Of a stretch of 64,000 nucleotides of DNA, positions 52,925 through 60,900 are shown one piece after another; position 1 is the first letter of the stretch; each line of letters opens with the position of its first letter. The stretch lies in NCBI GenBank assembly GCA_963753195.1, contig CAVWBH010000007.1:620001-684000 (forward strand). The letters are read 5' to 3'. Made by a program: the position numbers and the translations under genes. The DNA is from Palsa-504 sp963753195 (lineage in GTDB: Bacteria > Actinomycetota > Actinomycetes > Streptosporangiales > Streptosporangiaceae). Under the pieces are notes generated by a model. That model did no database searches, was not told the DNA's origin, and saw nothing but the letters and a program-made list of their open reading frames with translations.

Positions 52925-53158
52925 TTGGCGAATGAATCGGGACCTAAGGCAGGCGTCGAAGGCGTCGTGGAAGACGTGAAGGGCCGCGCCAAGGAAGCGG
53001 CCGGGGCCGTAAGCGGGAACGAGTCTTTGAAGCAGGAAGGCCAGGCCCAGCAGGACAAGGCCGCCGCGCAGCGTGACGTGGCTGCCAAGGAGGCCGAGGC
53101 TGAGAAGGCCCGAGCGGAGGCAAGCGCCGCCGAAGCAGAGCAGCGCTTGCACCAGTAG
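52925..53158 (+). CDS. CsbD-family stress protein, copy 2
   Basis: 77 residues from TTG 52925, aligned to the ATG of copy 1 after the same GGGAGACGATT leader. The core is VEDVKGRAKEAAGAVSGNES, and the coil DVAAKEAEAEKARAEASAAE is almost identical to copy 1. The change of ATG to TTG should lower translation. A terminator-like hairpin follows at 53173-53207. Confidence 0.83.
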   Translation: MANESGPKAGVEGVVEDVKGRAKEAAGAVSGNESLKQEGQAQQDKAAAQRDVAAKEAEAEKARAEASAAEAEQRLHQ

Positions 53159-53172
53159 AGGTGAGCTGAGCA

Positions 53173-53207
53173 GAGGCTCTCGGACCCCGCCGGGGACCGG
53201 GAGCCTC
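53173..53207 (+). terminator. hairpin after CsbD copy 2
   Basis: GAGGCTC at 53173-53179 pairs with GAGCCTC at 53201-53207, with an inner CCCC/GGGG stem. It starts 14 bp after the csbD stop. Confidence 0.65.
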
Positions 53208-53544
53208 GCTACAGCCCGCGCAATCTAAATCTTGCTGTAGCTCCTCGAACGGGAGATTGGTGGGCGCCCATCATCCTGACCGGACCAGGCTAAAGCGAGC
53301 GGGCCGCCACGTCGGCTACTGGCTGTGCTACTGCCCGGGGCGACCGTTCACCACCAGGCGTCACTGGCCCGCGACCCATCCTTGCGCCGCGTGCAGGACA
53401 TCAGGAACACACCCTGGTTCACCCGGCTACCGCCGGCCGGCCTGGGCTGCGCTGAAGCGGACCCCGTCGAGCTGGGCTCGCTTATCCGGGCGACGCGCCG
53501 AGGGCCAGACGGGGACATAACTGGTGTGCCCTTCAGCACGGGCC
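53208..53544. other. intergenic region, nothing recognised
   Basis: About 340 bp. A short AT-rich stretch near 53220-53240 is followed by an open plus-strand frame (LARDPSLRRVQDIRNTPWFT) without a known family. No gene is claimed. Confidence 0.35.
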
Positions 53545-54525
53545 CTAGGCCGCGGTTTCCTTCAGCGCGGTGATTAGGTCCGGCGCGGCCGCGAAGAACT
53601 GGTCCTGCTCTGGCTCGGTGCCGCCGATCTGGACCAGGGCGAGATCGGTGAAGCCAGCCTTGAAGAACGCTCCCGCCGCCTCCGCCACCGCGTCCACGGA
53701 ATCGCCGCAGGGAATTGAGCCGGCTACGTCCCCGGGCCGTACGAAGCTGGTGGCGCCGGCGAAGCCCGCCGTGCTCGGCAGTTCCGCGTTGACCTTCCAG
53801 CCGCCGCCGAACCAGCGGAACTGCTCGTGGGCCCGCCGGATGCACTCATCCCGGTCCGGCCCCCAGCAGATCGGCATCTGGCCGACCTTCCGCGCGGGCC
53901 GCCCGGCGTCCGAGGCAGCATCCCACCATTGACCCAGGGAGGCATCCGGCTCGACCGCGATCATCATGTCGGCCAGCGGCGCGAACAGCTCACACGACTG
54001 CCGTCCGGAAACCGCAACGCCCAGCGGCACCGGGCGGTCGGGCAGATCCCAGATCTTGGCCGCGTCGACCCGGAAATGAGCGCCCTCATGGTTGACATAC
54101 CCGCCGTCGAGCAGGGCGCGGATGATGCTGACCGCTTCGGCGAGCATCTCCTGGCGCTGGTCCGCATCGGGCCAGCCTTTCCCGATGACGTGCTCGTTGA
54201 GGTTCTCCCCGGCGCCTAGCCCGAGGGTGAAACGGTTGTCGCTCAGCAGGGCCAGCGTCGCTGCCTGCTGGGCCACCACGACCGGGTGGTACCGCATCGT
54301 CGGGCAGGTGACGTACGTCATCAGCTCCGCCTGCCCGGTCACCTCGGCGACCGCGCCCAAGGTCACCCAGGCGTTGGGCGCATGGCCCTGCTCGTCCAGC
54401 CACGGGAAATAGTGGTCACTGCTAACCAGCAGGTCGAAGCCGGCCTCCTCGGCTCGTGCCGCCCACCGCACCAGCTCCTTCGGCCCGGCCTGCTCTGTCA
54501 TCAGCGTGTAGCCCACCCTGGCCAT
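53545..54525 (-). CDS. LLM-class F420-dependent oxidoreductase (FGD-like)
   Basis: 326 residues from ATG 54525 (site AGGATCT). A luciferase-like TIM barrel: VGYTLMTEQAGPKELVRWAA, SSDHYFPWLDEQGHAPNAWV, RFTLGLGAGENLNEHVIGKG and VAVSGRQSCELFAPLADMMI. It belongs to the group resembling F420-dependent glucose-6-phosphate dehydrogenase. Placed before HAD phosphatase, transketolase and transaldolase genes, it may feed hexose phosphate into that module while making F420H2. The substrate is an inference from context. Confidence 0.87.
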   Translation of the reverse strand: MARVGYTLMTEQAGPKELVRWAARAEEAGFDLLVSSDHYFPWLDEQGHAPNAWVTLGAVAEVTGQAELMTYVTCPTMRYHPVVVAQQAATLALLSDNRFTLGLGAGENLNEHVIGKGWPDADQRQEMLAEAVSIIRALLDGGYVNHEGAHFRVDAAKIWDLPDRPVPLGVAVSGRQSCELFAPLADMMIAVEPDASLGQWWDAASDAGRPARKVGQMPICWGPDRDECIRRAHEQFRWFGGGWKVNAELPSTAGFAGATSFVRPGDVAGSIPCGDSVDAVAEAAGAFFKAGFTDLALVQIGGTEPEQDQFFAAAPDLITALKETAA

Positions 54526-54699
54526 CAGAGATCCTCCGCGTTGTCGTCGCTGCCAGCAACGCTCAGTGCTGCCCCGCACGCAGAGATCTAACCGGCCCGG
54601 CCGTACACCCGTTTGCTCACGGTGACCGAGTGGCCCGCTGGATAGACGGGCCCAGCCCCTCGGCTGGCCGCCACGTCGGACGCACGGAGAACGACCCAG

Positions 54700-54965
54700 G
54701 CTCCGGGCTGTACGCCGCCAGCCCCACCGGCGAATGGACGGTGCAGCAAGCCCGCAACCTCGCACCCTTACCCTCGGCGAGGAGCTCGGGGACATCAGGT
54801 TCCTGATTCGCGACCGCAGGTCGAACTTCACGGCCTCATCCGACGCCGTGTTCCAGGCCGGTACAGGATCCTGCACACGGCCGTCCGGACGCCGCGTATG
54901 AACGCGGTTTGCGGACGCCTGGTCGGGACCCTGCCCCGTGAGCTTCTGGACCGCGTCCTGAAACT
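54700..54965 (+). pseudogene. DDE transposase/integrase-core remnant
   Basis: Three frames in succession read GLYAASPTGEWTVQQARNLA, TLGEELGDIRFLIRDRRSNF and HTAVRTPRMNAVCGRLVGTL, ending LLDRVLK. This is the second half of an IS-type integrase core (rve). The expected catalytic Glu is Gly (VCGRLVGT). It fills much of the 480-bp gap between the LLM and HAD genes. Confidence 0.65.
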
Positions 54966-55003
54966 GTGCGGTTGCGCACGGGGAGGGCGGGTAGCGGCAG
55001 GGC

Positions 55004-55669
55004 GTGATTGACTCTGCCATTGCCGTCCTTGACATTGACGGGACGCTCATTGATTCCAACTACCAGCATGCGCTCGCCTGGTACCGGGCACTGCGCTCGG
55101 TGGGCGAGACCTATCCGGTGTGGCGGCTGCACAGGCTGATCGGCATGGGCGGGGACCAGGTGCTCACGGCTGTTGGAGGTGAGGACCTGGAGCGCCGGGT
55201 GGGCGACCAGGCCCGGGAGCAGCAGGGCAAGGAGGTCGACGCGCTGCTCGAGGAGATGGCACCGTTGCCCGGTGCCCGCGACCTGCTCGTAGCCATCAAG
55301 GAACGTGGTCACCGGCTCGTGCTGGCCAGCTCCGGTCAGCGGCGTCACGTGGACGTATTCCTGGACAAGCTGGACGCCCGCGGCATCGTCGATGACTGGA
55401 CTAGCAGCGCCGACGTCGAGGCGTCCAAGCCGGCCCCGGACCTGCTGCAGGTGGCGCTGAAGAAGCTGGGCGCGCCGCCGGACGTATCGAGCGTGATGGT
55501 CGGCGACTCGGTGTGGGACGTCGAGGCGGCGGAAAAGGCCGGGATGCCGGCGATCGTCGTCCGCTCCGGCGGCTTCGGGGACGACGAGCTCCGGCAGGCG
55601 GGCGCCATCGCCATCTACGACACCCCCGGCGACCTCGCTAAGGCGCTGGGCGACACCCCTCTCGCCTGA
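55004..55669 (+). CDS. HAD-superfamily phosphatase
   Basis: 221 residues from GTG 55004. HAD motif I is AVLDIDGTLIDSNYQHALAW, motif II LVLASSGQRRHVDVFLDKL, motif III Lys in EASKPAPDLLQVAL and motif IV VMVGDSVWDVEAAEKAGMPA. A helical cap lies between motifs I and II, as in phosphoglycolate phosphatase-like and beta-phosphoglucomutase-like HADs. It probably hydrolyses a small sugar phosphate. It is in line with the tkt and tal genes downstream. Confidence 0.87.
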   Translation: MIDSAIAVLDIDGTLIDSNYQHALAWYRALRSVGETYPVWRLHRLIGMGGDQVLTAVGGEDLERRVGDQAREQQGKEVDALLEEMAPLPGARDLLVAIKERGHRLVLASSGQRRHVDVFLDKLDARGIVDDWTSSADVEASKPAPDLLQVALKKLGAPPDVSSVMVGDSVWDVEAAEKAGMPAIVVRSGGFGDDELRQAGAIAIYDTPGDLAKALGDTPLA

Positions 55670-55766
55670 CGCCACTGCCACCGCCTGGGCCCCGGCCGGT
55701 TCCGGCACCGGATCCGACCGTGCGGCTAAAGCGTCCGCGGCCATACCCAAGGGAGCAGCGCAACCG

Positions 55767-58004
55767 ATGACCGCCAACGAGACAGACCCGGCTACGGGGA
55801 CGAGGAGCACCCGTCCCGAGGCGCCGGCCGAGGCCGCGAGCGATGCGCCCACCGGCAACCCTTCCCAGCCGCACCCCACCCTGCCCGAGGGGATGGGCGA
55901 GCTCGATCGCCGTGCGATCGACACCGTGCGGGTGCTGGCGATGGACGCTGTGCAGAAGGCCGGCAACGGACACCCCGGCACCGCGATGAGCGTGGGTCCC
56001 ACGGCCTATCTGCTGTTCCAGAAGTGGCTGCGTCACGACCCGGGCGATCCGAACTGGGCCGGCCGTGACCGTTTCGTCCTGTCGATGGGGCACTCGAGCC
56101 TCACCCTGTACATCCAGCTCTTCCTGTCCGGCTATGGCCTGGAGCTCTCCGATCTGGAGGCGCTGCGCACCTGGGGGTCCCGGACGCCGGGCCATCCCGA
56201 GGTCAACCACACACCGGGGGTGGAAACGACGACCGGCCCGCTGGGCCAGGGCGTCGGCAACGCCGTCGGCATGGCGATGGCCGCCCGCCGCGAGCGCGGC
56301 TTGCTGGACCCTGATGCCGCCGAGGGCGAAAGCGTGTTCGACCACACGGTCTGGGCGTTCGCTTCAGACGGCGACCTCGAGGAGGGTGTCAGCGGCGAGG
56401 CGTCGTCGCTGGCCGGTACCCAGGAACTGGGGAACCTGGTCTTGGTCTACGACGCCAACCGGATCTCGATCGAGGACAACACCGGCATCGCGTTCACCGA
56501 GGACGTCGGCATGCGGTATGAGGCCTACGGCTGGCACGTACAGCACGTCGACGACGGCGAGGACCTGGCGGCGGTCGACCGCGCGCTGGCCGCTGCCCAG
56601 GCCGAAACCGGCCGCCCGTCGCTGATCGTGCTGCGGACGATCATCGGCTGGCCCGCGCCGAACAAGCAGAACACCGGCGCCGCCCACGGGTCGGCGCTGG
56701 GCGAGGACGAGGTCCGGGCGACCAAGGACATCCTCGGCTTCGACCCCGGCAGGACCTTTGAGGTCGCCCCGGAGGTGCTCGAGCACGCCCGCCGGGTCGC
56801 CGACCGGGGCAAGCAGGCCCACGCCCGATGGCAGCAGCGCTTCGATGCGTGGCGGGCCGGCCATCCCGATGGCGGCGCGCTGCTGGACCGGCTGTCCACC
56901 CGTACGCTGCCGGAAGGCTGGGCGGACACCCTGCCGGCCTGGGACGCCGACCCGAAGGGCGTGGCCACCCGGAAGGCCTCCGGCGACGTCCTCGGCGCCC
57001 TGTACCCGGTCCTGCCGGAGCTGTGGGGCGGATCGGCCGACCTGGCGGAGAGCAACAACACCGCGGTCAAGGGGACGGCCTCGTTCCTGCCCGCGGACCG
57101 GCAGACCAAGATGTGGTCGGGCGGCCCGTACGGGCGCACGCTGCACTTCGGCGTCCGCGAGCACGCCATGGGCGCGATCATGAACGGCATCGCGCTGCAC
57201 GGCGGGACCCGCGTGTACGGCGGCACGTTCCTCACCTTCTCGGACTACATGCGCGGTGCGGTCCGGCTGGCCGCGCTCATGCAGCTGCCGGTCACGTACG
57301 TGTGGACCCACGACTCCATCGGGCTGGGCGAGGACGGCCCCACCCACCAGCCGATCGAGCACTATGCGGCGCTGCGGGCCATCCCCGGCCTGGACTTCGT
57401 CCGCCCGGCCGACGCTAACGAAACCGCGGTGGCGTGGCGCACCATCCTCGAGCGGGGCGACCGCCCGGCCGGCCTCTCGCTGTCCCGGCAGAACCTGCCC
57501 GTCTTCGACCGCACGGAGTTCGCGTCGGCCGAGGGCGCCGCCAGGGGCGGGTACGTGCTGGCGGAGGCCTCCGGCGGCACCCCCGAGGTCATTTTGATGG
57601 GCACTGGCTCCGAGGTGCAGATCGCCGTCGCCGCCCGGGAGGCGCTGGAGGCCGACGGCGTCCCGACGAGGGTCGTGTCGCTGCCGTGCTGGGAGTGGTT
57701 CGCGGCCCAGGACCGGGCCTACCGCGAGCAGGTGCTGCCGCCCACGGTACGCGCGCGGGTAAGCGTCGAGGCCGGTGTGCCCATGGGCTGGCGGGAGTTC
57801 GTCGGTGACGCTGGCCGGATCGTCGGCCTGGATCACTTCGGCGCCAGCGCGGCCTACACCGTGCTGTACGAGCAGTTCGGTCTCACCGCCGACGCGGTCG
57901 TCGCCGCGGCGCGGGAGAGCCTGGCCGCCGCCGGGGCGCCGCCGGCCGCCCCGGCCGGCCCGGACAGCGCCGGCCTCCTGCATACCCCCACCGGCGATCG
58001 CTGA
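55767..58004 (+). CDS. tkt: transketolase
   Basis: 745 residues, slightly longer than usual because of a disordered N-terminal extension of about 45 residues. TPP-binding region: KAGNGHPGTAMSVGPTAYLL, FASDGDLEEGVSGEASSLAG and YDANRISIEDNT. The pyrimidine domain has TFLTFSDYMRGAVRLAALMQ and HDSIGLGEDGPTHQP, with a C-terminal domain from about residue 600. Transketolase moves two-carbon units between pentose, tetrose and hexose phosphates. Transaldolase follows 39 bp later, so both form one operon. It may be an additional copy beside the chromosomal gene. Confidence 0.95.
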   Translation: MTANETDPATGTRSTRPEAPAEAASDAPTGNPSQPHPTLPEGMGELDRRAIDTVRVLAMDAVQKAGNGHPGTAMSVGPTAYLLFQKWLRHDPGDPNWAGRDRFVLSMGHSSLTLYIQLFLSGYGLELSDLEALRTWGSRTPGHPEVNHTPGVETTTGPLGQGVGNAVGMAMAARRERGLLDPDAAEGESVFDHTVWAFASDGDLEEGVSGEASSLAGTQELGNLVLVYDANRISIEDNTGIAFTEDVGMRYEAYGWHVQHVDDGEDLAAVDRALAAAQAETGRPSLIVLRTIIGWPAPNKQNTGAAHGSALGEDEVRATKDILGFDPGRTFEVAPEVLEHARRVADRGKQAHARWQQRFDAWRAGHPDGGALLDRLSTRTLPEGWADTLPAWDADPKGVATRKASGDVLGALYPVLPELWGGSADLAESNNTAVKGTASFLPADRQTKMWSGGPYGRTLHFGVREHAMGAIMNGIALHGGTRVYGGTFLTFSDYMRGAVRLAALMQLPVTYVWTHDSIGLGEDGPTHQPIEHYAALRAIPGLDFVRPADANETAVAWRTILERGDRPAGLSLSRQNLPVFDRTEFASAEGAARGGYVLAEASGGTPEVILMGTGSEVQIAVAAREALEADGVPTRVVSLPCWEWFAAQDRAYREQVLPPTVRARVSVEAGVPMGWREFVGDAGRIVGLDHFGASAAYTVLYEQFGLTADAVVAAARESLAAAGAPPAAPAGPDSAGLLHTPTGDR

Positions 58005-58043
58005 CCCGCCCGCTTTCCCATCCCGAGCCCGGAAGGCACTGTC

Positions 58044-59144
58044 ATGGCACCGAACGAGAAGCTGGCCGAGTTGTCCGAAGCCGGGGTCGCCGTCTGGCTC
58101 GACGACCTCTCCCGCGACCGCATCCGCAGCGGCGATCTGCAGTCACTGGTCGACGACTACTCCGTCGTGGGCATCACCACGAACCCGACCATCTTCGCCG
58201 CCGCGATCAGCGCCTCCGACTCCTACGACGACCAGGTACATGCGATGGCCGTCCGCAAGATCAGCGTCGGGGAGGCGCTGCGGACCATCACCGCCGCTGA
58301 CGTCCGCGACGCCTGCGACCTGCTCGCCCCGGTGGCGCAGCGCACCGGCCGCGACGGCCGGGTGTCGCTGGAGGTGGCCCCCGGCCTGGCGCACGACACT
58401 GACGCCACCGCCGCGGAGGCGGCTCACCTGTGGTGGCTGGTCGACCGGCCCAACCTGTTCATCAAGATCCCGGCGACGCAGGAAGGGCTGGCTGCGATCA
58501 CCACGTCCATTGCCCGGGGCATCAGCGTCAACGTCACTCTCATCTTCAGTCCCGGGCGGTACCGGGCGGTCATGGACGCCTACCTGTCCGGACTGGAGCA
58601 GCGCGTGGCCGATGGCGGATCGCTGACCGGGATCGAGTCGGTGGCGTCCTTCTTCATCTCCCGCGTGGACACCGAAATCGACAAGCGCCTGGAAAAGGCC
58701 GGTGCGGACCCCTCCCTCAAGGGCAACGCTGCGCTGGCGAACGCGCAGCTGGCCTACCAGGCATACCAGGAGGTCTTCTCCTCCGGCCGGTGGCGCGCGC
58801 TGCAGGCGCAGGGCGCCAGCACGCAGCGCCCGCTGTGGGCCTCGACCGGCGTGAAAAACCAGGACTACCCCGACACCCTCTACGTCAGCGGCCTCATCGC
58901 GCCGGACACGGTGAACACCATGCCGGAGAAGACCTTGAAGGCCTACGCCGATCACGGCCGCCCCGGCACGCCCATCCAGAGCACCTACGACGAGGCGGCG
59001 CAGGTCATGAAGACCGTAGCCGATGCCGGTGTCGACCTCGACGATGTCTTCGAAGTCCTCGAGGACGAGGGCATCCAGAAGTTCACCGACTCCTGGGACG
59101 AGCTCACCGAGTCAGTCCGCTCGGAGCTGGAGGACAAGGCATGA
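58044..59144 (+). CDS. tal: transaldolase
   Basis: 366 residues with a GGAAGGCACTGTC ribosome site. A TIM barrel of the transaldolase family: AVWLDDLSRDRIRSGDLQSL, GITTNPTIFAAAI, and the Schiff-base Lys in LFIKIPATQEGLAAITTSIA. FFISRVDTEIDKRLEKAG and RPLWASTGVKNQDYPDTLYV continue the barrel. The length fits the actinobacterial type with its usual extra helices. It works with transketolase in the non-oxidative pentose-phosphate branch. Confidence 0.95.
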   Translation: MAPNEKLAELSEAGVAVWLDDLSRDRIRSGDLQSLVDDYSVVGITTNPTIFAAAISASDSYDDQVHAMAVRKISVGEALRTITAADVRDACDLLAPVAQRTGRDGRVSLEVAPGLAHDTDATAAEAAHLWWLVDRPNLFIKIPATQEGLAAITTSIARGISVNVTLIFSPGRYRAVMDAYLSGLEQRVADGGSLTGIESVASFFISRVDTEIDKRLEKAGADPSLKGNAALANAQLAYQAYQEVFSSGRWRALQAQGASTQRPLWASTGVKNQDYPDTLYVSGLIAPDTVNTMPEKTLKAYADHGRPGTPIQSTYDEAAQVMKTVADAGVDLDDVFEVLEDEGIQKFTDSWDELTESVRSELEDKA

Positions 59145-59364
59145 GCACCTGACCGATGCGACCAGCGAAACGCGGCAGCGACATCCAAAAAAAGGCGAGC
59201 ACCGTGCTCTGTTCTTCCCCCGGACACTGACACGAACGAACCCGCATTTGCGGCCCGGCGAACCGGTGTTCGTCGACAACGGCGTCGTCGGCCCGGGGCT
59301 TCTCAACACCCGTTGGCCCGCACAGGGGGCACCGGCGGCGGACGGCTGGGATGAGGAGGCCAGG

Positions 59365-59475
59365 CTGGCCTGCTGGCCCTGTGGTACCTGGCCGGGGAGC
59401 GGATCGGCCATGGTGAGCTCGGGGTGGGCAAATCTGGACCGGGCCAGCGTTGCCCGTTGTTTGCGGGCCGGTCAA
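59365..59475 (+). pseudogene. remnant of the dnaJ/hspR junction
   Basis: The plus strand around 59380-59450 matches the region where the dnaJ-like gene ends and the hspR-like gene begins (48430-48340 on the minus strand): GTACCTGGCC and GGCCATGGTGA are shared, then an MVSSGWANLDR start like MVNPGWADLDR. The sequence then diverges. It is a second, broken copy of the heat-shock locus. The rest of 59145-59365 holds nothing recognised. Confidence 0.6.
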
Positions 59476-60024
59476 TCATGTGTTGAGGGTTTCGTCCAGC
59501 CAGTCGAACATGCGCTGTTCGAGGAGAGCGCGGGCCATCGGCTCGCAGTGCATGTCCGCGCCCTCGGCCTTGGTGAACGGCACGAGCACCTTGGGCCCGG
59601 GCAGGGCGTCGTAAAGGCGCTGAGACTGGCCGGGCCAGAACTGCTCCCCTTCGGGATCGGTCACCATGATGGGCGTACGGATTTGCTGGACGAGGTCACC
59701 GAGCCGGTACTGCTCGGCCGTTTTGAAGGCGTCGTAGGCGGAATCCTGGGTTCCGTAAGGCTTAGCCCGCCGTTCCATCTCCTGGCGCTCACTGGGGGTC
59801 GCCGACTGCATGCCGATGTCCATGAAGGCAGTGAAGTTCTTCTCATCGCCGGCGTCGAGCAGGGCGAGCAATTCCTGCGGGAGATGCAGCCGCCACGACG
59901 ACGCCACGTCGTCCACTCCCGGGTCGGCGACGGCCGCGGCGATGCGGTGCTCGAAGGCCAGCGCCCGCGGGACCCAGTAGCCTGCCTGGCTGATGCCGTA
60001 GAGAGCGAGCCCTCTGGCGTCCAC
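59476..60024 (-). pseudogene. alpha/beta hydrolase, C-terminal half
   Basis: 182 residues without the N-terminal half. The nucleophile elbow is GISQAG (about residue 10), followed by VADPGVDDVASSWRLHLPQE, RTPIMVTDPEGEQFWPGQSQ with an acidic residue, and a late His in ADMHCEPMARALLEQRMFDW. It resembles FrsA/dipeptidyl-aminopeptidase-like hydrolases. It is cut at 60024, exactly where transposase-like sequence begins. Confidence 0.75.
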
Positions 60025-60029
60025 TTCCG

Positions 60030-60110
60030 GCCGTGGTAGAGAAGACCTGCCGACTGATCCCGTAATACCGGCAGGTCAGGGCCATGTTCCCGGTGATCTC
60101 GCGGGCATGG
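60030..60110 (-). pseudogene. IS481/IS3-type transposase N-terminal remnant
   Basis: Minus-strand sequence reads REITGNMALTCRYYGISRQV, the first helix-turn-helix of an integrase-type transposase, and is fused to the hydrolase remnant. No DDE domain follows. Positions 60120-60320 (minus) hold another open stretch, FRERISWFRSLADLWSSRLG, that I cannot assign. Confidence 0.5.
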
Positions 60111-60408
60111 CGCGGCGGCAGCGTTGGTGCATTCTGCGCCCGGGCCCCCAGTGCTACAGCTCGTCGTTCTCAGCACGATCCGGTTGTGCTGGCTGGCCGA
60201 GGAGCGCCGGGAGGCCCAGTCGGCTGGACCACAGGTCGGCCAGGCTCCTGAACCAGCTGATCCGCTCACGGAACAAGCACCACCGTTCGTACTCAACGAC
60301 CTCGATTGCGTTCTCGTGATGGTACGGAAGCCGGATTCAAATGTCGGAGCGGCACTGTAGCCTGATCGCATGATTTCCCCGATCCGGGGAGATTTCACCG
60401 GTTTCCGT

Positions 60409-60430
60409 GTTCAAGTCCCCCCTCGGACAC
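60409..60430. repeat. att site: exact copy of the tRNA-Leu 3' end
   Basis: 22 bp identical to 32310-32331. Upstream and downstream sequences differ, as expected for the distal end of an island integrated at tRNA-Leu. Confidence 0.75.
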
Positions 60431-60501
60431 ATATGCAACTCCCTGACCTGCGGCTATCTGCTTGCCGGTATGGGTTGGCGAGCAACGCCGCAGGTCACAG
60501 C

Positions 60502-60529
60502 CATGGGGGTTCAAGTCCCTCTCGGACAC
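60502..60529. repeat. second, imperfect copy of the tRNA-Leu 3' end
   Basis: It matches the tRNA from the variable arm (CATGGGGGTTCAAGTCCC) to the acceptor end, but with one base deleted. It lies 72 bp past the exact copy and suggests a second integration event in tandem. Positions 60530-60690 contain nothing else recognised. Confidence 0.65.
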
Positions 60530-60689
60530 ACTCTTACGTACATGCATGGCAGTCCATGCACATGGCCGAACCTGCCCGGTGCTCCTGGTAGCCGGTCGCC
60601 AGCATGGCCTGAAGGCATTCCATGTAGTACTACATCGCTGCGTAACCGCCTCACAGGATATCTCGAATAATATTTCCAAGCCCCACAGG

Positions 60690-60877
60690 GTTGGCAGCGG
60701 GTATCCGCGCGGGCTGTCCGGCGGCGCGATCTCCCGGCCGGCCCGCGTGCTCGGGGCCGGGCAGGTCACCCAGTACCTGTCCGGGGTCCCCGACCTGCTG
60801 GACCGTTATGAAGGCTCTGGCGGTGACCCTTACGGCCAGGCGATCATCACCGCGGCGATGGACGCCACCCGACTCGG
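60690..60877 (+). pseudogene. 5' piece of an interrupted large protein gene
   Basis: The frame reads GLSGGAISRPARVLGAGQVT, YLSGVPDLLDRYEGSGGDPY and QAIITAAMDATRLG, then breaks at GACTCGG where the IS3 element begins. The downstream continuation resumes at 63646. The pattern resembles a family of large actinobacterial proteins with helical repeats that I cannot name securely. The N-terminal part is missing. Confidence 0.6.
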
Positions 60878-60900
60878 AACCTGTCAAACCAGATGAGACA

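Noticed and set aside
54836..56002. A 388-codon minus-strand frame over the HAD gene and tkt start
   Set aside because: The opposite strand has complete HAD motifs and transketolase homology.
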